From positions 3,782,001 through 3,846,000 of the forward strand of contig NZ_CP042806.1 in assembly GCF_008000815.1 (NCBI RefSeq): 64,000 bases of DNA, read 5' to 3'. A model generated the notes under the pieces. The model did not search any database, was not told the origin of the DNA, and saw only the letters and a list, made by a program, of their open reading frames with translations. Made by a program: the position numbers and the translations under genes. Each line of letters starts with the position of its first letter. The stretch's first letter is position 1. The DNA is from Terriglobus albidus (GTDB lineage: Bacteria > Acidobacteriota > Terriglobia > Terriglobales > Acidobacteriaceae). Of the stretch, positions 29,391 to 39,333 are shown piece by piece.

Positions 29391-31136
29391 ATGTCAAATA
29401 CATCGGATGTACTGGTGGAACGGCTGATCGCCTGGGGCGTGGACACGATTTTCGGTCTTCCCGGCGATGGCATCAATGGAGTTTTCGAAGCGTTGCGGCA
29501 GCGGAAAGACCGCATCCGGTTTATCCATGTGCGGCACGAAGAATCGGCAGCCTTTGCCGCATGCGCCTATGCCAAGTTCACTGGCAGACTGGGCGTCTGC
29601 ATCGCCACCTCCGGCCCAGGCGGAATTCATCTACTCAACGGTCTTTATGACGCCAAGATGGACCATGCCCCGGTCCTTGCGATCACGGGATTGCAGCACG
29701 CAGATTTGCTGGGAACCTTTGCTCAGCAGGACGTCGCGCTGGATAAGCTCTTTATCGATGTCTGCGAGTACAACGAGCGGGTCATGAACGGCGCGCATAT
29801 CGAAGGCCTGACCGACCTTGCGATCCGAACGGCGCTGGCCAGACGAGGTGTCGCGCATCTCACCCTGCCGGTCGATGTCCAAACACAACCGGTCAGGCAA
29901 GGGCGGTCTGACCGGAATCCTCCGCATCACTCAACCGCAACACCAACCTTTGACGCACACCTTCCCTCCCAGGTCGACCTGCAGCATGCGGCCGACATTC
30001 TGAACCGCGGCAAGCGGATCGCTATCCTTGCCGGCCAGGGGGCACTGCATGCGACTGATGAACTCGAGCGTATGGCGGCAGTTCTGGGAGCTCCCATCAT
30101 CAAATCGCTGCTCGGCAAGGCTGCGGTTCCGGATGATAGTCCTTACACCACAGGTGGCATTGGCTTGTTGGGAACGGAGCCGTCGCAGACCGCACTCGAA
30201 GACTGCGACACGCTGCTGATGGTGGGTACGTCCTTCCCCTACATTGAGTTCCTGCCGAAGCCTGGCGATGCAAAGTGCGTCCAGATCGACTGCGACCCGC
30301 AGCGCATCAGTCTGCGATATCCAGCCGACGTCGGCATCGTGGGAGACACCCGGGTATGTTTGAAGGCCCTGCTGCCGATGTTGAAGAAGCATGACGATCG
30401 CTTCCTGCGGAGCGCCCAGAAGGGTAAGCAGAAATGGGCAGAGCTGATCGAGAAGCAAGGAACCCATCTCGATAAACCGATGAAGCCGCAAGTCGTCGGC
30501 TGGGAACTGGGCAAGCGAATTCCCGCGAACGCGATTATTACCTCGGACTCAGGAACGATTACGACCTGGTGGGCGCGTTATGTCCCCGCTCTCCGCGGGC
30601 AGAAGCATAGCTGCAGCGGTAATCTCGCCAGCATGGCTTGCGGCCTTCCCTATGCAATCGCAGCCGCTGTCGCGTATCCGGATCGGCCGGTCTACTGCAT
30701 CATCGGCGACGGCGGCCTGTCCATGCTGATGGGTGAACTGATCACCATCGCGGCGTACAAGCTGAATATCAAGATCATCGTCATCAAGAACAACACTCTC
30801 GGCCAGATCAAATGGGAACAGATGGTGTTTCTGGGTAACCCCGAGTACGCCTGTGATCTTTTCCCCGCTGACTTTGCCACTATTGCGCGAGGCTGCGGCA
30901 TCCCCTCACGGACGATCGAGGACCCGGCACGCTGCGGCGCAGACCTGGAGCTGGCGCTGCAACGGCAAGGCGCTGCTTTGGTGGAAGCAGTGGTCGATCC
31001 CTTTACGCCGCCAATGCCGGCAAAGGTCAAGCCATCCCAGGCGGCCAAGCTGGCAGAGTCGCTGATGCGGGGAGAACCGAACCGCGGGAAGATCGCTCTG
31101 ACAGCTGTCTCCGATGCAGTTCGCGAACTGGTCTAA
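29391..31136 (+). CDS. Pyruvate oxidase/dehydrogenase-like thiamine-diphosphate enzyme
   Basis: 581 residues. The N-terminal PYR domain has WGVDTIFGLPGDGINGVFEAL, RHEESAAFAACAYAKFTG with the catalytic Glu, and SGPGGIHLLNGLYDAK. A central FAD/NAD-type domain is followed by the PP domain with the thiamine-diphosphate motif GDGGLSMLMGEL...KNN. It is closest in pattern to PoxB-type pyruvate:quinone oxidoreductase, which makes acetate and reduces quinone, but other oxo-acid decarboxylases cannot be excluded. It has a strong GA-rich ribosome site and its own terminator. Its promoter region follows tpiA by 124 bases. Confidence 0.85.
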   Translation: MSNTSDVLVERLIAWGVDTIFGLPGDGINGVFEALRQRKDRIRFIHVRHEESAAFAACAYAKFTGRLGVCIATSGPGGIHLLNGLYDAKMDHAPVLAITGLQHADLLGTFAQQDVALDKLFIDVCEYNERVMNGAHIEGLTDLAIRTALARRGVAHLTLPVDVQTQPVRQGRSDRNPPHHSTATPTFDAHLPSQVDLQHAADILNRGKRIAILAGQGALHATDELERMAAVLGAPIIKSLLGKAAVPDDSPYTTGGIGLLGTEPSQTALEDCDTLLMVGTSFPYIEFLPKPGDAKCVQIDCDPQRISLRYPADVGIVGDTRVCLKALLPMLKKHDDRFLRSAQKGKQKWAELIEKQGTHLDKPMKPQVVGWELGKRIPANAIITSDSGTITTWWARYVPALRGQKHSCSGNLASMACGLPYAIAAAVAYPDRPVYCIIGDGGLSMLMGELITIAAYKLNIKIIVIKNNTLGQIKWEQMVFLGNPEYACDLFPADFATIARGCGIPSRTIEDPARCGADLELALQRQGAALVEAVVDPFTPPMPAKVKPSQAAKLAESLMRGEPNRGKIALTAVSDAVRELV

Positions 31137-31164
31137 CCACCCACGCTGTCGCTCCCATCTACAG

Positions 31165-31194
31165 AAAGCAGGCTCACTCAGGGCCTGCTTTTTT
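31165..31194 (+). terminator. Intrinsic terminator after the pyruvate oxidase-like gene
   Basis: AAAGCAGGC (31165-31173) pairs with GCCTGCTTT (31183-31191) around a nine-base loop, followed by TTTTTTG. It ends the poxB-like transcript before the PQQ-repeat genes. Confidence 0.85.
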
Positions 31195-31312
31195 GTTGCC
31201 AGAGACATGAGGCGGTGCATATGATTTCGCCTTCTGTAGATTTATGAATCGTCTCAAATATCTGCCGAAAACGGCTCCACATTTCTGAGATTTTCACGAA
31301 GGTCGAGGACGT

Positions 31313-32908
31313 ATGCGTATGAAACGATCGAGCGTTACGCTGTTGGGCGGCGCATTGTTTCTCCTTTGCTCCGCCGGATGGGCGGTGAACTTCCTGACAG
31401 AGGGTGTCGATAACGGCCGGACAGGCTGGCTACAAGGCGACAAGTCGTTCACGCCACAGAACGTGAAGGGCATGAAGCTGCTTTGGAAGACCAAACTGGA
31501 CAGCACGCCACGCGAGATGCACAACCTGTTCGCTCCTCTACTGCTGGAGAACGTGGAGACTCCTTCCGGGAAGAAGGAAGTCGCCGTCGTTGCCGGCGTG
31601 ACGGACGATCTTTTCGGTCTGGATGGAAAGACCGGTGACCAGCTCTGGCATGTGCACTACGACACCACTTTCACGCCGGTTCCGGGCGCCCGTGGGGGAG
31701 GCACCTTGTGTCCGGGAGGACAGACTGCGGTTCCAGTGGCTACACCCGGAGATAAACCAGGCGACTATACCGTCTATGCGGTCAGCTGGGATGGACGCCT
31801 GCGCACCATCAACGCTGCCGACGGCAAGGACATCGTGCCTCCGGCAAAGTTCCTGCCTCCCAATGGCAAGCCCTATGCGCTGAATTTGTTGGACGGTGTG
31901 ATCTATACAAGCGTCTCGCAGGGCTGTGGCGGGCTGACCTTCGCCAGTTACGCCTATAACCTGAAGACCAAAGTGACGAGCGTCTTCTATCCCAGCGGCG
32001 GTGGCCTGTGGGGACGTCGTGGCGTGGGGCTGAGCCCAGATGGCATCAGTTACATGGGCACGGGCGACGGAGAGTGGGATGTCGAGAATGGCCACCTTGG
32101 GAACGGCATCATCGGCGTCAAGCTGAACAAGAGCGAAGACCTGGAGCTGGTGGATTACTTCGCGCCCAAGAATGCGGACTGGATGTGGAAGCGCGACCTC
32201 GACGTCAACGTCAGTCCCGTAGCAATCGATTACAAGGGCAAGCATCTGCTCCTTGGCAGCAGTAAGGAGTGCCGCGTCTGGCTGCTCGACCGCGACAACT
32301 TTGGAGGCGACGATCACCGCCAGGTATTGGCCGATACTCCTCTGCTGTGCAACGTCGAAGCAAACTTTGCCGGCGAAGGTGTCTGGGGAGCACTGAGCAC
32401 GTGGCAGGACGCTCAGGGTACGTGGTGGCTGGCGGTTCCCTTCTATGGTCCAGTTGCTCCTAAATTTCATGCGCCGGTGGAATACGGGCGGCCGAAACAT
32501 GGCGGTATCGCGACTTTCAAGATCACAGAGAAGGACGGCAAGTGGTCGCTTGTGCCTGTATGGATGAGCGAGGATATGGATCTCGCCGAAGAGGCCATCA
32601 TCGCGAACGGAGTCATGCTGGCATATGCCAGCGGCGAGGATGCGCGCCAGTCACTTCCCGATGCGGCCTGGAATGAACCCAAGATCACGACCTCAGGCTT
32701 CGGGCCCTTGCTTGGCTCGCCGGATCGCATCAAAGGATCGCGCCATGCAACGTTGTATGCGCTCGACGCAGCTACCGGAAAGGCGCTGTGGTCGAGCGGA
32801 GAGCAGATCTCGAATTGGAACCACTTTACCGGGATCTCGGCAGCGAATGGCCGCGTATACATCCCCACCTTTGATGGCAACCTGTACTGCTTTGGAGTGG
32901 CCCAATGA
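31313..32908 (+). CDS. Secreted PQQ-repeat beta-propeller protein 1
   Basis: 531 residues with a signal peptide (VTLLGGALFLLCSAGWA). Repeated segments of the type LFGLDGKTGDQLWHVHYD, ALDAATGKALWSS and IPTFDGNLYCFGV belong to the PQQ-like quinoprotein propeller fold. The opening GRTGWLQGDKSFTPQNVKGMKLLWK is typical of quinoprotein dehydrogenases. No cytochrome domain is attached and no PQQ-synthesis genes are nearby, so enzymatic activity is not assured. The stop overlaps the next gene by four bases. Confidence 0.8.
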   Translation: MRMKRSSVTLLGGALFLLCSAGWAVNFLTEGVDNGRTGWLQGDKSFTPQNVKGMKLLWKTKLDSTPREMHNLFAPLLLENVETPSGKKEVAVVAGVTDDLFGLDGKTGDQLWHVHYDTTFTPVPGARGGGTLCPGGQTAVPVATPGDKPGDYTVYAVSWDGRLRTINAADGKDIVPPAKFLPPNGKPYALNLLDGVIYTSVSQGCGGLTFASYAYNLKTKVTSVFYPSGGGLWGRRGVGLSPDGISYMGTGDGEWDVENGHLGNGIIGVKLNKSEDLELVDYFAPKNADWMWKRDLDVNVSPVAIDYKGKHLLLGSSKECRVWLLDRDNFGGDDHRQVLADTPLLCNVEANFAGEGVWGALSTWQDAQGTWWLAVPFYGPVAPKFHAPVEYGRPKHGGIATFKITEKDGKWSLVPVWMSEDMDLAEEAIIANGVMLAYASGEDARQSLPDAAWNEPKITTSGFGPLLGSPDRIKGSRHATLYALDAATGKALWSSGEQISNWNHFTGISAANGRVYIPTFDGNLYCFGVAQ

Positions 32909-34431
32909 AGACCTGCAAACAGCTCTCCTGGATGATGAGTGTCCTGCTGACGGCCGGGGCCGCACAAGCCCAGATCGGCCGCGGAGGTCCGGAGTGGACG
33001 ACTGGCGGCGCTGATGCGCAGCGTGATTCGTTTCTCAAGTACGACAGCTACATCAGCCCGGCATCGATGGCGAAACCGGGCTTTGTATTTTTGTGGAAGC
33101 AGAAGCTTAGCGCGGCAACGTCTGCCAGGCTGAGTCAGGCCGTGGTGATGCAGACCTTTATCGGATATCGCGGATTCAAACAGCTCGCGTTCATGTCTGC
33201 CGGAGGCAACAGTATCTATGCGCTCGACTACGATCTCGGCCGTCCTTATTGGGAGGTCAGCTTTCCCATTGTCGGCGGGGCCACCGCGTGTACAACGGCA
33301 GGTGTAAGCTCACCGGGACGCAACACGCCTTTAGCTCCAGGTGCTCCGGGACGCGGACTTGGGGGATCACGGCCGGCATATCACAGCTCGAAGGGCAAAC
33401 CGGGCGAGGGATACCCTGCGGATGCTGTCGGCCCAGGCTTTGGAGCTCCGCCGCCTTCGACCTCGTCTCGTACAGGAACCAGCGCCGCCTCTGCCGCTCC
33501 GGCGATACCGGCGAGCATTATGGCGCCGGGTGGGGCCTTCGGAAGGCCTCTTCCGGTCTATTTCATCACCTCCGACGGTATGCTGCATGGCCTGGGGCAG
33601 TCGAATGGGAAGGAAGTCGAAAAACCGATCCCATTTCTTCCTGCAGGCAGCCGGGCATCCGATGTCGCTCTGGTAAACGGAGTGGTCTATGCGGCCTCTC
33701 TGCAGGGCTGCGCGGGAGCGAACCAGGTCTTTGCCCTCGATACAGAGAGCAAAGCCGTTCAAAGTTGGAAAGCAGATGGAGAGCTTCCAGCGGCGCCGGC
33801 GCTTTCATCCAAAGGCAAGCTGTATGTGACTGCAGGAAAGTCACTGGTACAACTGGAGCCGAAATCTCTGGAGGCGAAGGTGTTATCCACACAGACGTCG
33901 TCTTTCGTAACTGGAGCCATGCTCTTCAAGCTGAAGGATAAGGAGGTCGCTGCTGCCGGCACGACTGACAGCAAGATCGCCATATTCGATACAGCGACCG
34001 GCGACCTGCTGGGAATGGCAGACGTGCAAGGCAAGCCTACGGCGCTTGCCACCTACGACGATGCCGCCGGCGCACGCTGGTTGCTGGTGACGGACAAAGA
34101 TGCCGCCAAAGGCACGGTGCAGGCGTTGAAGCTAACACTCGATGGCGACAAAATAAGCGTCTCCACGGGATGGAGCTCGCCGGACCTCGACGCACCGGCT
34201 CAGCCTGCAATCATCAACGGAGTGGTCTTTGCACTGTCGAAGGGAAAGGCTGGGAAGCCGGCCACGCTGTACGCCCTGGATGGAACGACAGGAAAGAAGC
34301 TGTGGGATAGCGGTACGTCGGTAGCGTCTTATGTCACAACCAGCGGCCTCTCTGCCAGCAATGGACAGGTGTACTTCGGCACAGCGGACAACACGCTATA
34401 TGCCTTCGGCTTCCCACAGGAGCGGCAATAG
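32905..34431 (+). CDS. Secreted PQQ-repeat beta-propeller protein 2
   Basis: 508 residues with a signal peptide (WMMSVLLTAGAAQA). It has the same propeller fold as its neighbour: AGGNSIYALDYDLGRPYWE, then GAGANQVFALDTESKAVQSWK, SKGKLYVTAGKSL, and YALDGTTGKKLWDSG. A Gly/Pro/Ser-rich insert of about 60 residues (near 130-190) interrupts an early blade. It starts within the last codons of gene 1, so the two should be co-translated and may form a heterodimer. The substrate is unknown. Confidence 0.78.
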   Translation: MKTCKQLSWMMSVLLTAGAAQAQIGRGGPEWTTGGADAQRDSFLKYDSYISPASMAKPGFVFLWKQKLSAATSARLSQAVVMQTFIGYRGFKQLAFMSAGGNSIYALDYDLGRPYWEVSFPIVGGATACTTAGVSSPGRNTPLAPGAPGRGLGGSRPAYHSSKGKPGEGYPADAVGPGFGAPPPSTSSRTGTSAASAAPAIPASIMAPGGAFGRPLPVYFITSDGMLHGLGQSNGKEVEKPIPFLPAGSRASDVALVNGVVYAASLQGCAGANQVFALDTESKAVQSWKADGELPAAPALSSKGKLYVTAGKSLVQLEPKSLEAKVLSTQTSSFVTGAMLFKLKDKEVAAAGTTDSKIAIFDTATGDLLGMADVQGKPTALATYDDAAGARWLLVTDKDAAKGTVQALKLTLDGDKISVSTGWSSPDLDAPAQPAIINGVVFALSKGKAGKPATLYALDGTTGKKLWDSGTSVASYVTTSGLSASNGQVYFGTADNTLYAFGFPQERQ

Positions 34432-34448
34432 GCACTTCAAATAAGGAA

Positions 34449-34468
34449 GGGCCGGCAATCGCCGGCCC
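34449..34468. terminator. GC-rich hairpin between convergent genes
   Basis: GGGCCGGC-AATC-GCCGGCCC forms an eight-base-pair stem. There is no T tract on the plus side; on the minus side it is followed by TTCCTTATTT. It separates the PQQ-repeat pair from the FAH-family gene and may terminate either transcript. Confidence 0.55.
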
Positions 34469-34489
34469 GTTACTCGACATTGTCGCAGC

Positions 34490-35314
34490 TCAGGCGACGT
34501 GATTTTCGAGGGTTCCAATGCCATCAATCGTGATGCGGATTCCATCGCCCGATTCCAACGTGAAGTTGTCCGGTGGCACCACGCCCGTGCCCGTCATCAG
34601 GAACACACCGTCCGGGAAGCTGCACTCACGGAAGAGATACCCGGCAAGCTCTTTCAACTCACGTTTCATCTCCGCCATCGAGGTTTCTCCTGTGAAGAGG
34701 GCCTGTCCGCCACGGAGGATCGAGATCGAAATTCTGGTGGACTTCGCAATTGGCTCCGTCGCCAGCAGGATGCACGGTCCCAGAGCGCAGGCGCCGTCGT
34801 AGTTCTTCGCCTGCGGCAGATAGAGAGGGTTCTGACCTTCGATATCGCGTGAGCTCATATCGTTGCCGATGGTGTAGCCCGCAATCTCACCTTTGGGAGT
34901 CAGCAGCATGACGAGCTCCGGCTCTGGCACCGACCATGTGGCATCGCGGCGAATACGCACCGCACTGCCCGAACCAACAGCGCGCTTCCCTGCGGATTTG
35001 AAAAAGAGCTCCGGGCGCTCAGCATGGTAGACGCGATCGTAAAAGTCACCACCACCTGCATCCTTCGACTCCTCCATGCGCGCGCTGCGGCTGCGATAGT
35101 AGGTCACGCCAGAGGCCCAGACCTCCTGGCTCTCCACCGGAGCCAGCACCGTCAATCCATCGAGTGAAGCGCGCCCTCCACTCTGCGTAGCCGCCTTGGC
35201 ACGCTGTTGCAATTCGGGGGAGGTTAGTAGTTCATCCCAGCTGGTTGCCGCTACTGAATAAAACGTCTGATCTACCTCAACGAAAGCCCCGGCCGACGTG
35301 CGATAAAGTCTCAT
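34490..35314 (-). CDS. FAH-family dehydratase/hydrolase, probably 2-keto-3-deoxy-pentonate dehydratase
   Basis: 274 residues. The C-terminal FAH fold shows [46 protein letters not shown] and [12 protein letters not shown], with the metal-binding acids in PEPEL and the DIEG segment. FAH-family members act as 2-keto-3-deoxy-arabonate/xylonate dehydratases next to aldonate dehydratases. It lies 12 bases downstream of a YjhG-type gene, which supports that role. Fumarylpyruvate-type hydrolase is the alternative. Its start sits behind a short GAAGG-type site. Confidence 0.72.
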   Translation of the reverse strand: MRLYRTSAGAFVEVDQTFYSVAATSWDELLTSPELQQRAKAATQSGGRASLDGLTVLAPVESQEVWASGVTYYRSRSARMEESKDAGGGDFYDRVYHAERPELFFKSAGKRAVGSGSAVRIRRDATWSVPEPELVMLLTPKGEIAGYTIGNDMSSRDIEGQNPLYLPQAKNYDGACALGPCILLATEPIAKSTRISISILRGGQALFTGETSMAEMKRELKELAGYLFRECSFPDGVFLMTGTGVVPPDNFTLESGDGIRITIDGIGTLENHVA

Positions 35315-35326
35315 TGCCTTCTCCTG

Positions 35327-37285
35327 TTATCCCTGCAGCTTTTGCAGGATTGCATCAACGTCATAGACACAGCCGCCCCACACACCACCGCTGGCCTGCA
35401 CCAGTGCCGCCCACAGACGCGTGTCGGAAGGTAGACCTGGATGCTGTGCAAGATCAGGCCGGGGTGAGCGCGCCGCAAGCCGCCTTGCTCCCTCTTCCGG
35501 GGTGAAGCATTCGTCTCCTTCACCGATCAGGTTCACGGAGCCGTGAAGTTGTTTGCGATCGATCACGATCTCGATCGTGTCGCCGTCCCGCAACTTGCCA
35601 ACCGGGCCGCCTGCAAGCGCCTCCGGAGATACGTGGCCGATGCATGCCCCCGTCGATACGCCGCTGAATCGTGCATCCGTAATCACGGCGACATGGCGGC
35701 AGTACTGCAGATTCTTGAGCGCTGAGGTGATCTGATAGATCTCCTGCATGCCCGCTCCTTTGGGGCCGCTACAGATCAACGCCATCACATCGCCTTCGCC
35801 GATGTTTCCCTGCTTGATGGCGGCTATCGCAGCTTCTTCTGTCAGGAAGACTCTCGCAGGACCTGTATGGCGATACACACCATCGGCATCGATCAACGCC
35901 GGATCGATCGAGGTGCTCTTGATCACGCTTCCATCCGGTGTGAGGTTGCCGGAGGGGAAACAGACAGTCGATGTGAGCCCGGTAGAACGTGCCCGGTCAG
36001 GCGACATGATCACGTCGTCGGCATCGACTCCATCCAGATCGCGCAGGCGCTGCTTCAGAATGCGCCTGCGATCGCTCTGTTCCCACCATTCCAGGTTTTC
36101 GCCAAGAGTTGTACCGCTCGCCGTCATCGCGGTGAGATCGAGCAGGCCGGCGTTCCGCAGCTGCAGCATCACCTCTGGGACACCACCTGCCAGAAAAACC
36201 TGAACCGTGGCGAAGTTTCTGGGGCCATTGGGTAAAGCATCAACCAGGCGAGGAACGCTGCGGTTCGTATGCGTCCAGTCCTCAACGGTTGGGCGGCGAA
36301 GCCCTGCGGAGTAGGCAACGGCCGGAATATGCAGCAGCAGGTTGGTGGATCCTCCAATCGCGGCATGAACTACCATTGCGTTGCGGATGGCAGCGTCAGT
36401 CAGCACATCGCGTGTGCCGATGCCGTGCGCCGTCATCCGCAGCATGGCCCGCGCGCTGCGTGTGGCGGCATCGAGCCAGATATCCTGACCCGAGGGAGCA
36501 AGCGCAGTGTGCGGCAGGCTGAGCCCCATCGCTTCGGCAACCGCCTGTGAGGTCGCGGCTGTACCGAGAAACTGGCATCCGCCTCCCGGTGAGGCACAGG
36601 CCCGACAACCCATCTCTGCGGCATACTCCAGCGTGATCTGATGCTGGGAATAGCGTGCCCCGATGGTCTGTACTTTGCCGGCGTCTTCGCCATTCTCGGG
36701 CAGAAGTGTGACTCCACCTGGAATCAGAACACTGGGATAGGTTCCAGAAGACGCGAGCGCCATCATCATTGCCGGCAGCCCCTTGTCGCAGGTAGCCACA
36801 CCAAGCACACCACGACGTGTTGGCAATGAGCGCATCAGGCGGCGCAGCACGACGGCCGCATCGTTCCGATACGGCAGCGAATCCATCATGCCGTCGGTTC
36901 CCTGGGTCCTGCCATCGCAGGGGTCGGTGCATGCACCGGCAAAGGGCGTAGCGTGTAGGTTTCTTAGCTCACGGGCGGCCTCTGTCACCAGCAGGCCCAC
37001 CTCCCAGTGGCCGGTATGAAAGCCAAGCGCAATGGGCGTCCCGTCCGCCGCGCGCACGCCGCCGTGCGTGCTCAGGATGAGATATTCAGGATCATTCAGC
37101 CGCCCGGGCTCCCAGCCCATGCCGGCATTCTGGGACAGGCCGAAGAGATTGCCCGATGGCTGCCGCACCAGCATTTCCGGCGTTATCGGCAGCGCTCCCT
37201 CAGGACCGCGCGAGTGCGTCTTCACTGCCTGAAGCAGCGACAGATCGCTGTTGAGAATCGTTTCTATCCCGATCGCTTCAGACAT
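35327..37285 (-). CDS. YjhG/YagF-type D-xylonate dehydratase (IlvD/Edd family)
   Basis: 652 residues from ATG 37285, equal to the YjhG length in E. coli. The Fe-S cysteines are at CTDPCDG (near 124-128) and in [15 protein letters not shown] near 225. [39 protein letters not shown] and [16 protein letters not shown] complete the active site. The family dehydrates D-xylonate to 2-keto-3-deoxy-D-xylonate. With the FAH-family gene downstream it suggests the Weimberg route. The preceding 207 bases contain no gene and probably its promoter. Confidence 0.87.
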   Translation of the reverse strand: MSEAIGIETILNSDLSLLQAVKTHSRGPEGALPITPEMLVRQPSGNLFGLSQNAGMGWEPGRLNDPEYLILSTHGGVRAADGTPIALGFHTGHWEVGLLVTEAARELRNLHATPFAGACTDPCDGRTQGTDGMMDSLPYRNDAAVVLRRLMRSLPTRRGVLGVATCDKGLPAMMMALASSGTYPSVLIPGGVTLLPENGEDAGKVQTIGARYSQHQITLEYAAEMGCRACASPGGGCQFLGTAATSQAVAEAMGLSLPHTALAPSGQDIWLDAATRSARAMLRMTAHGIGTRDVLTDAAIRNAMVVHAAIGGSTNLLLHIPAVAYSAGLRRPTVEDWTHTNRSVPRLVDALPNGPRNFATVQVFLAGGVPEVMLQLRNAGLLDLTAMTASGTTLGENLEWWEQSDRRRILKQRLRDLDGVDADDVIMSPDRARSTGLTSTVCFPSGNLTPDGSVIKSTSIDPALIDADGVYRHTGPARVFLTEEAAIAAIKQGNIGEGDVMALICSGPKGAGMQEIYQITSALKNLQYCRHVAVITDARFSGVSTGACIGHVSPEALAGGPVGKLRDGDTIEIVIDRKQLHGSVNLIGEGDECFTPEEGARRLAARSPRPDLAQHPGLPSDTRLWAALVQASGGVWGGCVYDVDAILQKLQG

Positions 37286-37492
37286 ACAAACCGTGACACA
37301 TGTGTGGAGTGCCGATAAAGTTCGACCCACAAAGAAATGTACAGCAAGCGGCCAGACTCTGGCGACCCCGGTGCTTGAATCACTCAAAGTATCTCAGTTT
37401 TGAAGGTGTTAGCCACCGCAGACAAGAAGATGACATTCGACCAACAATTTGGCGAATCCGCCACTTCATACTGATCTTCGACGCAACCCGCA

Positions 37493-38491
37493 ATGAGTCT
37501 ACCGATCGCCCAACTTGGATTTGAAACAGCCGCACCTCTTCAGGACGGTCATCTGGTACACGGCCCGGAGCTGCACATCCGCCGGCGTTTCAACTGTCTT
37601 GGCTTTGCCATCGATCTCACCACGAATCATCCTGAAGTGGAGAGAGCAGCCGCCGAAAGCTGGAGCTCGTCTGCTGCCATCTTTGCCGATGACCCGATTC
37701 ATATTGCGGTGACCGTCGTAGAGAACGGAGATACCATCTGCCCTCCGGCGCCTGTCTTTCGCTCACTCGGACATGTCGGCATGCATATTGCAGACTCTTC
37801 CAATGTGCTGCTTTCAGATATGGAGACAGGCGATTCGCAGATCTGTATCTCGACAGCGGCGTTAACATCGCGTTCGTATCTGCGCTATTTTTTTCTGGAA
37901 GCTGCGGCTCTGACAATGATTTCGACACGCTACTGTGTTCCCATCCATGCAGCCTGCGTTTCTACGCAAGACCACGGAGTCCTGCTGTGCGGCGAATCCG
38001 CGGCGGGAAAATCCTCCTTCGCGTATGCCTGCGCCCGCTCCGGTTGGCGTTACACCTCCGACGATGCCTCCTATCTCCTGTTGCAGCAATCGCCTTCCAC
38101 CATTGTCGGCAACTGCAATCAATTTCGTTTTCGTCCAGGTGCCCGTGAACTTTTTCCGGAACTGCGTCATTGTGAGATCACCCCGCGGGCAGCCGGAAAA
38201 CCGTCGATGGAAGTGCCGGTAACGCAGCTCAAGGGCATCAGAACCCAGCCACGAACTTCGGTAGCCCTCCTTGTTTTTCTCGACCGGGTAGCTTACGGTC
38301 CTCCGGCGATTCTTCCCCTTCCCTCCGGCCACGCCCGTTCCTTTATCAGGCAGCACTGGTCCGGCATACGCGAACCGCAGCATACGGCAGTAGATCGGCT
38401 GTTACGGGAGGCGCCGGTTATCCGACTCACCTACAGCTTGTTCGCAGATGCCATCCATCACCTTGAGCAGTATCTGCATAGCCTGCGTTGA
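37493..38491 (+). CDS. HPr-kinase-like protein
   Basis: 332 residues. The second half is an HprK/P C-terminal-like domain: P-loop GESAAGKSSFAYACARSGWR, TSDDASYLLL with the DD pair that lies after the P-loop in HPr kinase, and FRPGARELFPELRH. The N-terminal half (beta-rich) is unlike HPr kinase. No HPr or PTS gene is in the window. Relatives of this kind are found in exopolysaccharide and lasso-peptide loci, often beside the NTP_transf_5 nucleotidyltransferase of the type at 45.3 kb. The substrate is unknown. Confidence 0.7.
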   Translation: MSLPIAQLGFETAAPLQDGHLVHGPELHIRRRFNCLGFAIDLTTNHPEVERAAAESWSSSAAIFADDPIHIAVTVVENGDTICPPAPVFRSLGHVGMHIADSSNVLLSDMETGDSQICISTAALTSRSYLRYFFLEAAALTMISTRYCVPIHAACVSTQDHGVLLCGESAAGKSSFAYACARSGWRYTSDDASYLLLQQSPSTIVGNCNQFRFRPGARELFPELRHCEITPRAAGKPSMEVPVTQLKGIRTQPRTSVALLVFLDRVAYGPPAILPLPSGHARSFIRQHWSGIREPQHTAVDRLLREAPVIRLTYSLFADAIHHLEQYLHSLR

Positions 38492-38519
38492 GCCGAAATG
38501 ACTTAGTCCGGTCTCCCCC

Positions 38520-38537
38520 TTGTCACAAGATTGTCAC
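38520..38537 (+). promoter_or_regulatory. PHO-box-like operator of the response-regulator operon
   Basis: TTGTCAC (38520-38526) and TTGTCAC (38531-38537) repeat with an 11-bp period, as expected for OmpR/PhoB-type dimers. An inverted copy (GTGACAA) lies at 38574-38580. They precede ATG 38588, which suggests autoregulation. Confidence 0.65.
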
Positions 38538-38587
38538 TTTGCTACCTTTTTGGCGGACGTGGGGTTTTTCAGAGTGACAATTACCCC

Positions 38588-39319
38588 ATGCTTCAGATGG
38601 GAACTCAAGAATTGACTCAGCCCCCCGTTGTGATGCCGACTCGCACGCATATCCTGGTTGTCGAAGATGATCCGCGTATGCAAAAGGTCCTCCACAGGAC
38701 CTTCCGTGAGCTTGGATATAGCGTGACAGTCTGTGGTGATGGCAAGACGGGCCTCGACGCCTTCCACAGCATTCGGCCATCAGCCGTCATCCTGGACCTT
38801 GTCTTACCCAACATCACTGGACGAGATCTCTGCAAGACGATGAAGGCGGAACGCCCGGAGACACCGATCATCGTTGTCTCTGCCATCAATGAAGTCGCGG
38901 ACAAGGTTCTTCTCCTGGAATTGGGTGCGGATGATTACGTCACCAAACCCTTCTCTCCAAGGGAGCTGACGGCCAGGCTACAGGTTGCGCTTCGCCGCCA
39001 GCAGAAGCCAAGTACAGTCACTACCTATACCTTTGGGGATTGCACCATTGATTTTGCTCGCATGACCGCTCACCGCGCGGGCCAGCCTGTCACACTGACA
39101 GCCCACGAATTCAAGCTTTTGAAGTACTTTGTCGAACATGCGGAACGTGTGCTCAGCCGCGAGGAGCTGCTGAACGAAGTGTGGGGGTACAATTCGTATC
39201 CAACGACGCGGACCGTCGACAATCAGCTTCTAAAACTTCGCCAGAAACTCGAAGTCAATTTTGCGGAGCCCCAACATTTTCAGACGGTCTACGGCGCAGG
39301 GTATAAATTCGTACCGTAG
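38588..39319 (+). CDS. OmpR/PhoB-family response regulator
   Basis: 243 residues from ATG 38588 (38597 and 38633 are alternatives). Receiver domain: HILVVEDDPRM carries the acidic pair, PSAVILDLVLPNITG the phospho-acceptor Asp, VVSAINE and KPFSPREL the conserved Thr/Ser and Lys positions. The C-terminal winged helix (VTLTAHEFKLLKYFVEHAERVLSREELLNEVWG, TRTVDNQLLKLRQKLE) is the Trans_reg_C DNA-binding domain. It leads an operon with its kinase and binds, by inference, the TTGTCA repeats seen before its own gene and at 44.8 kb. Confidence 0.93.
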   Translation: MLQMGTQELTQPPVVMPTRTHILVVEDDPRMQKVLHRTFRELGYSVTVCGDGKTGLDAFHSIRPSAVILDLVLPNITGRDLCKTMKAERPETPIIVVSAINEVADKVLLLELGADDYVTKPFSPRELTARLQVALRRQQKPSTVTTYTFGDCTIDFARMTAHRAGQPVTLTAHEFKLLKYFVEHAERVLSREELLNEVWGYNSYPTTRTVDNQLLKLRQKLEVNFAEPQHFQTVYGAGYKFVP

Positions 39320-39333
39320 GTCTGAGATTGAAA

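Noticed and set aside
31538-32500. Antisense open frame of 320 codons in the PQQ-repeat gene
   Set aside because: No recognisable domain; the propeller repeats on the other strand are clear.
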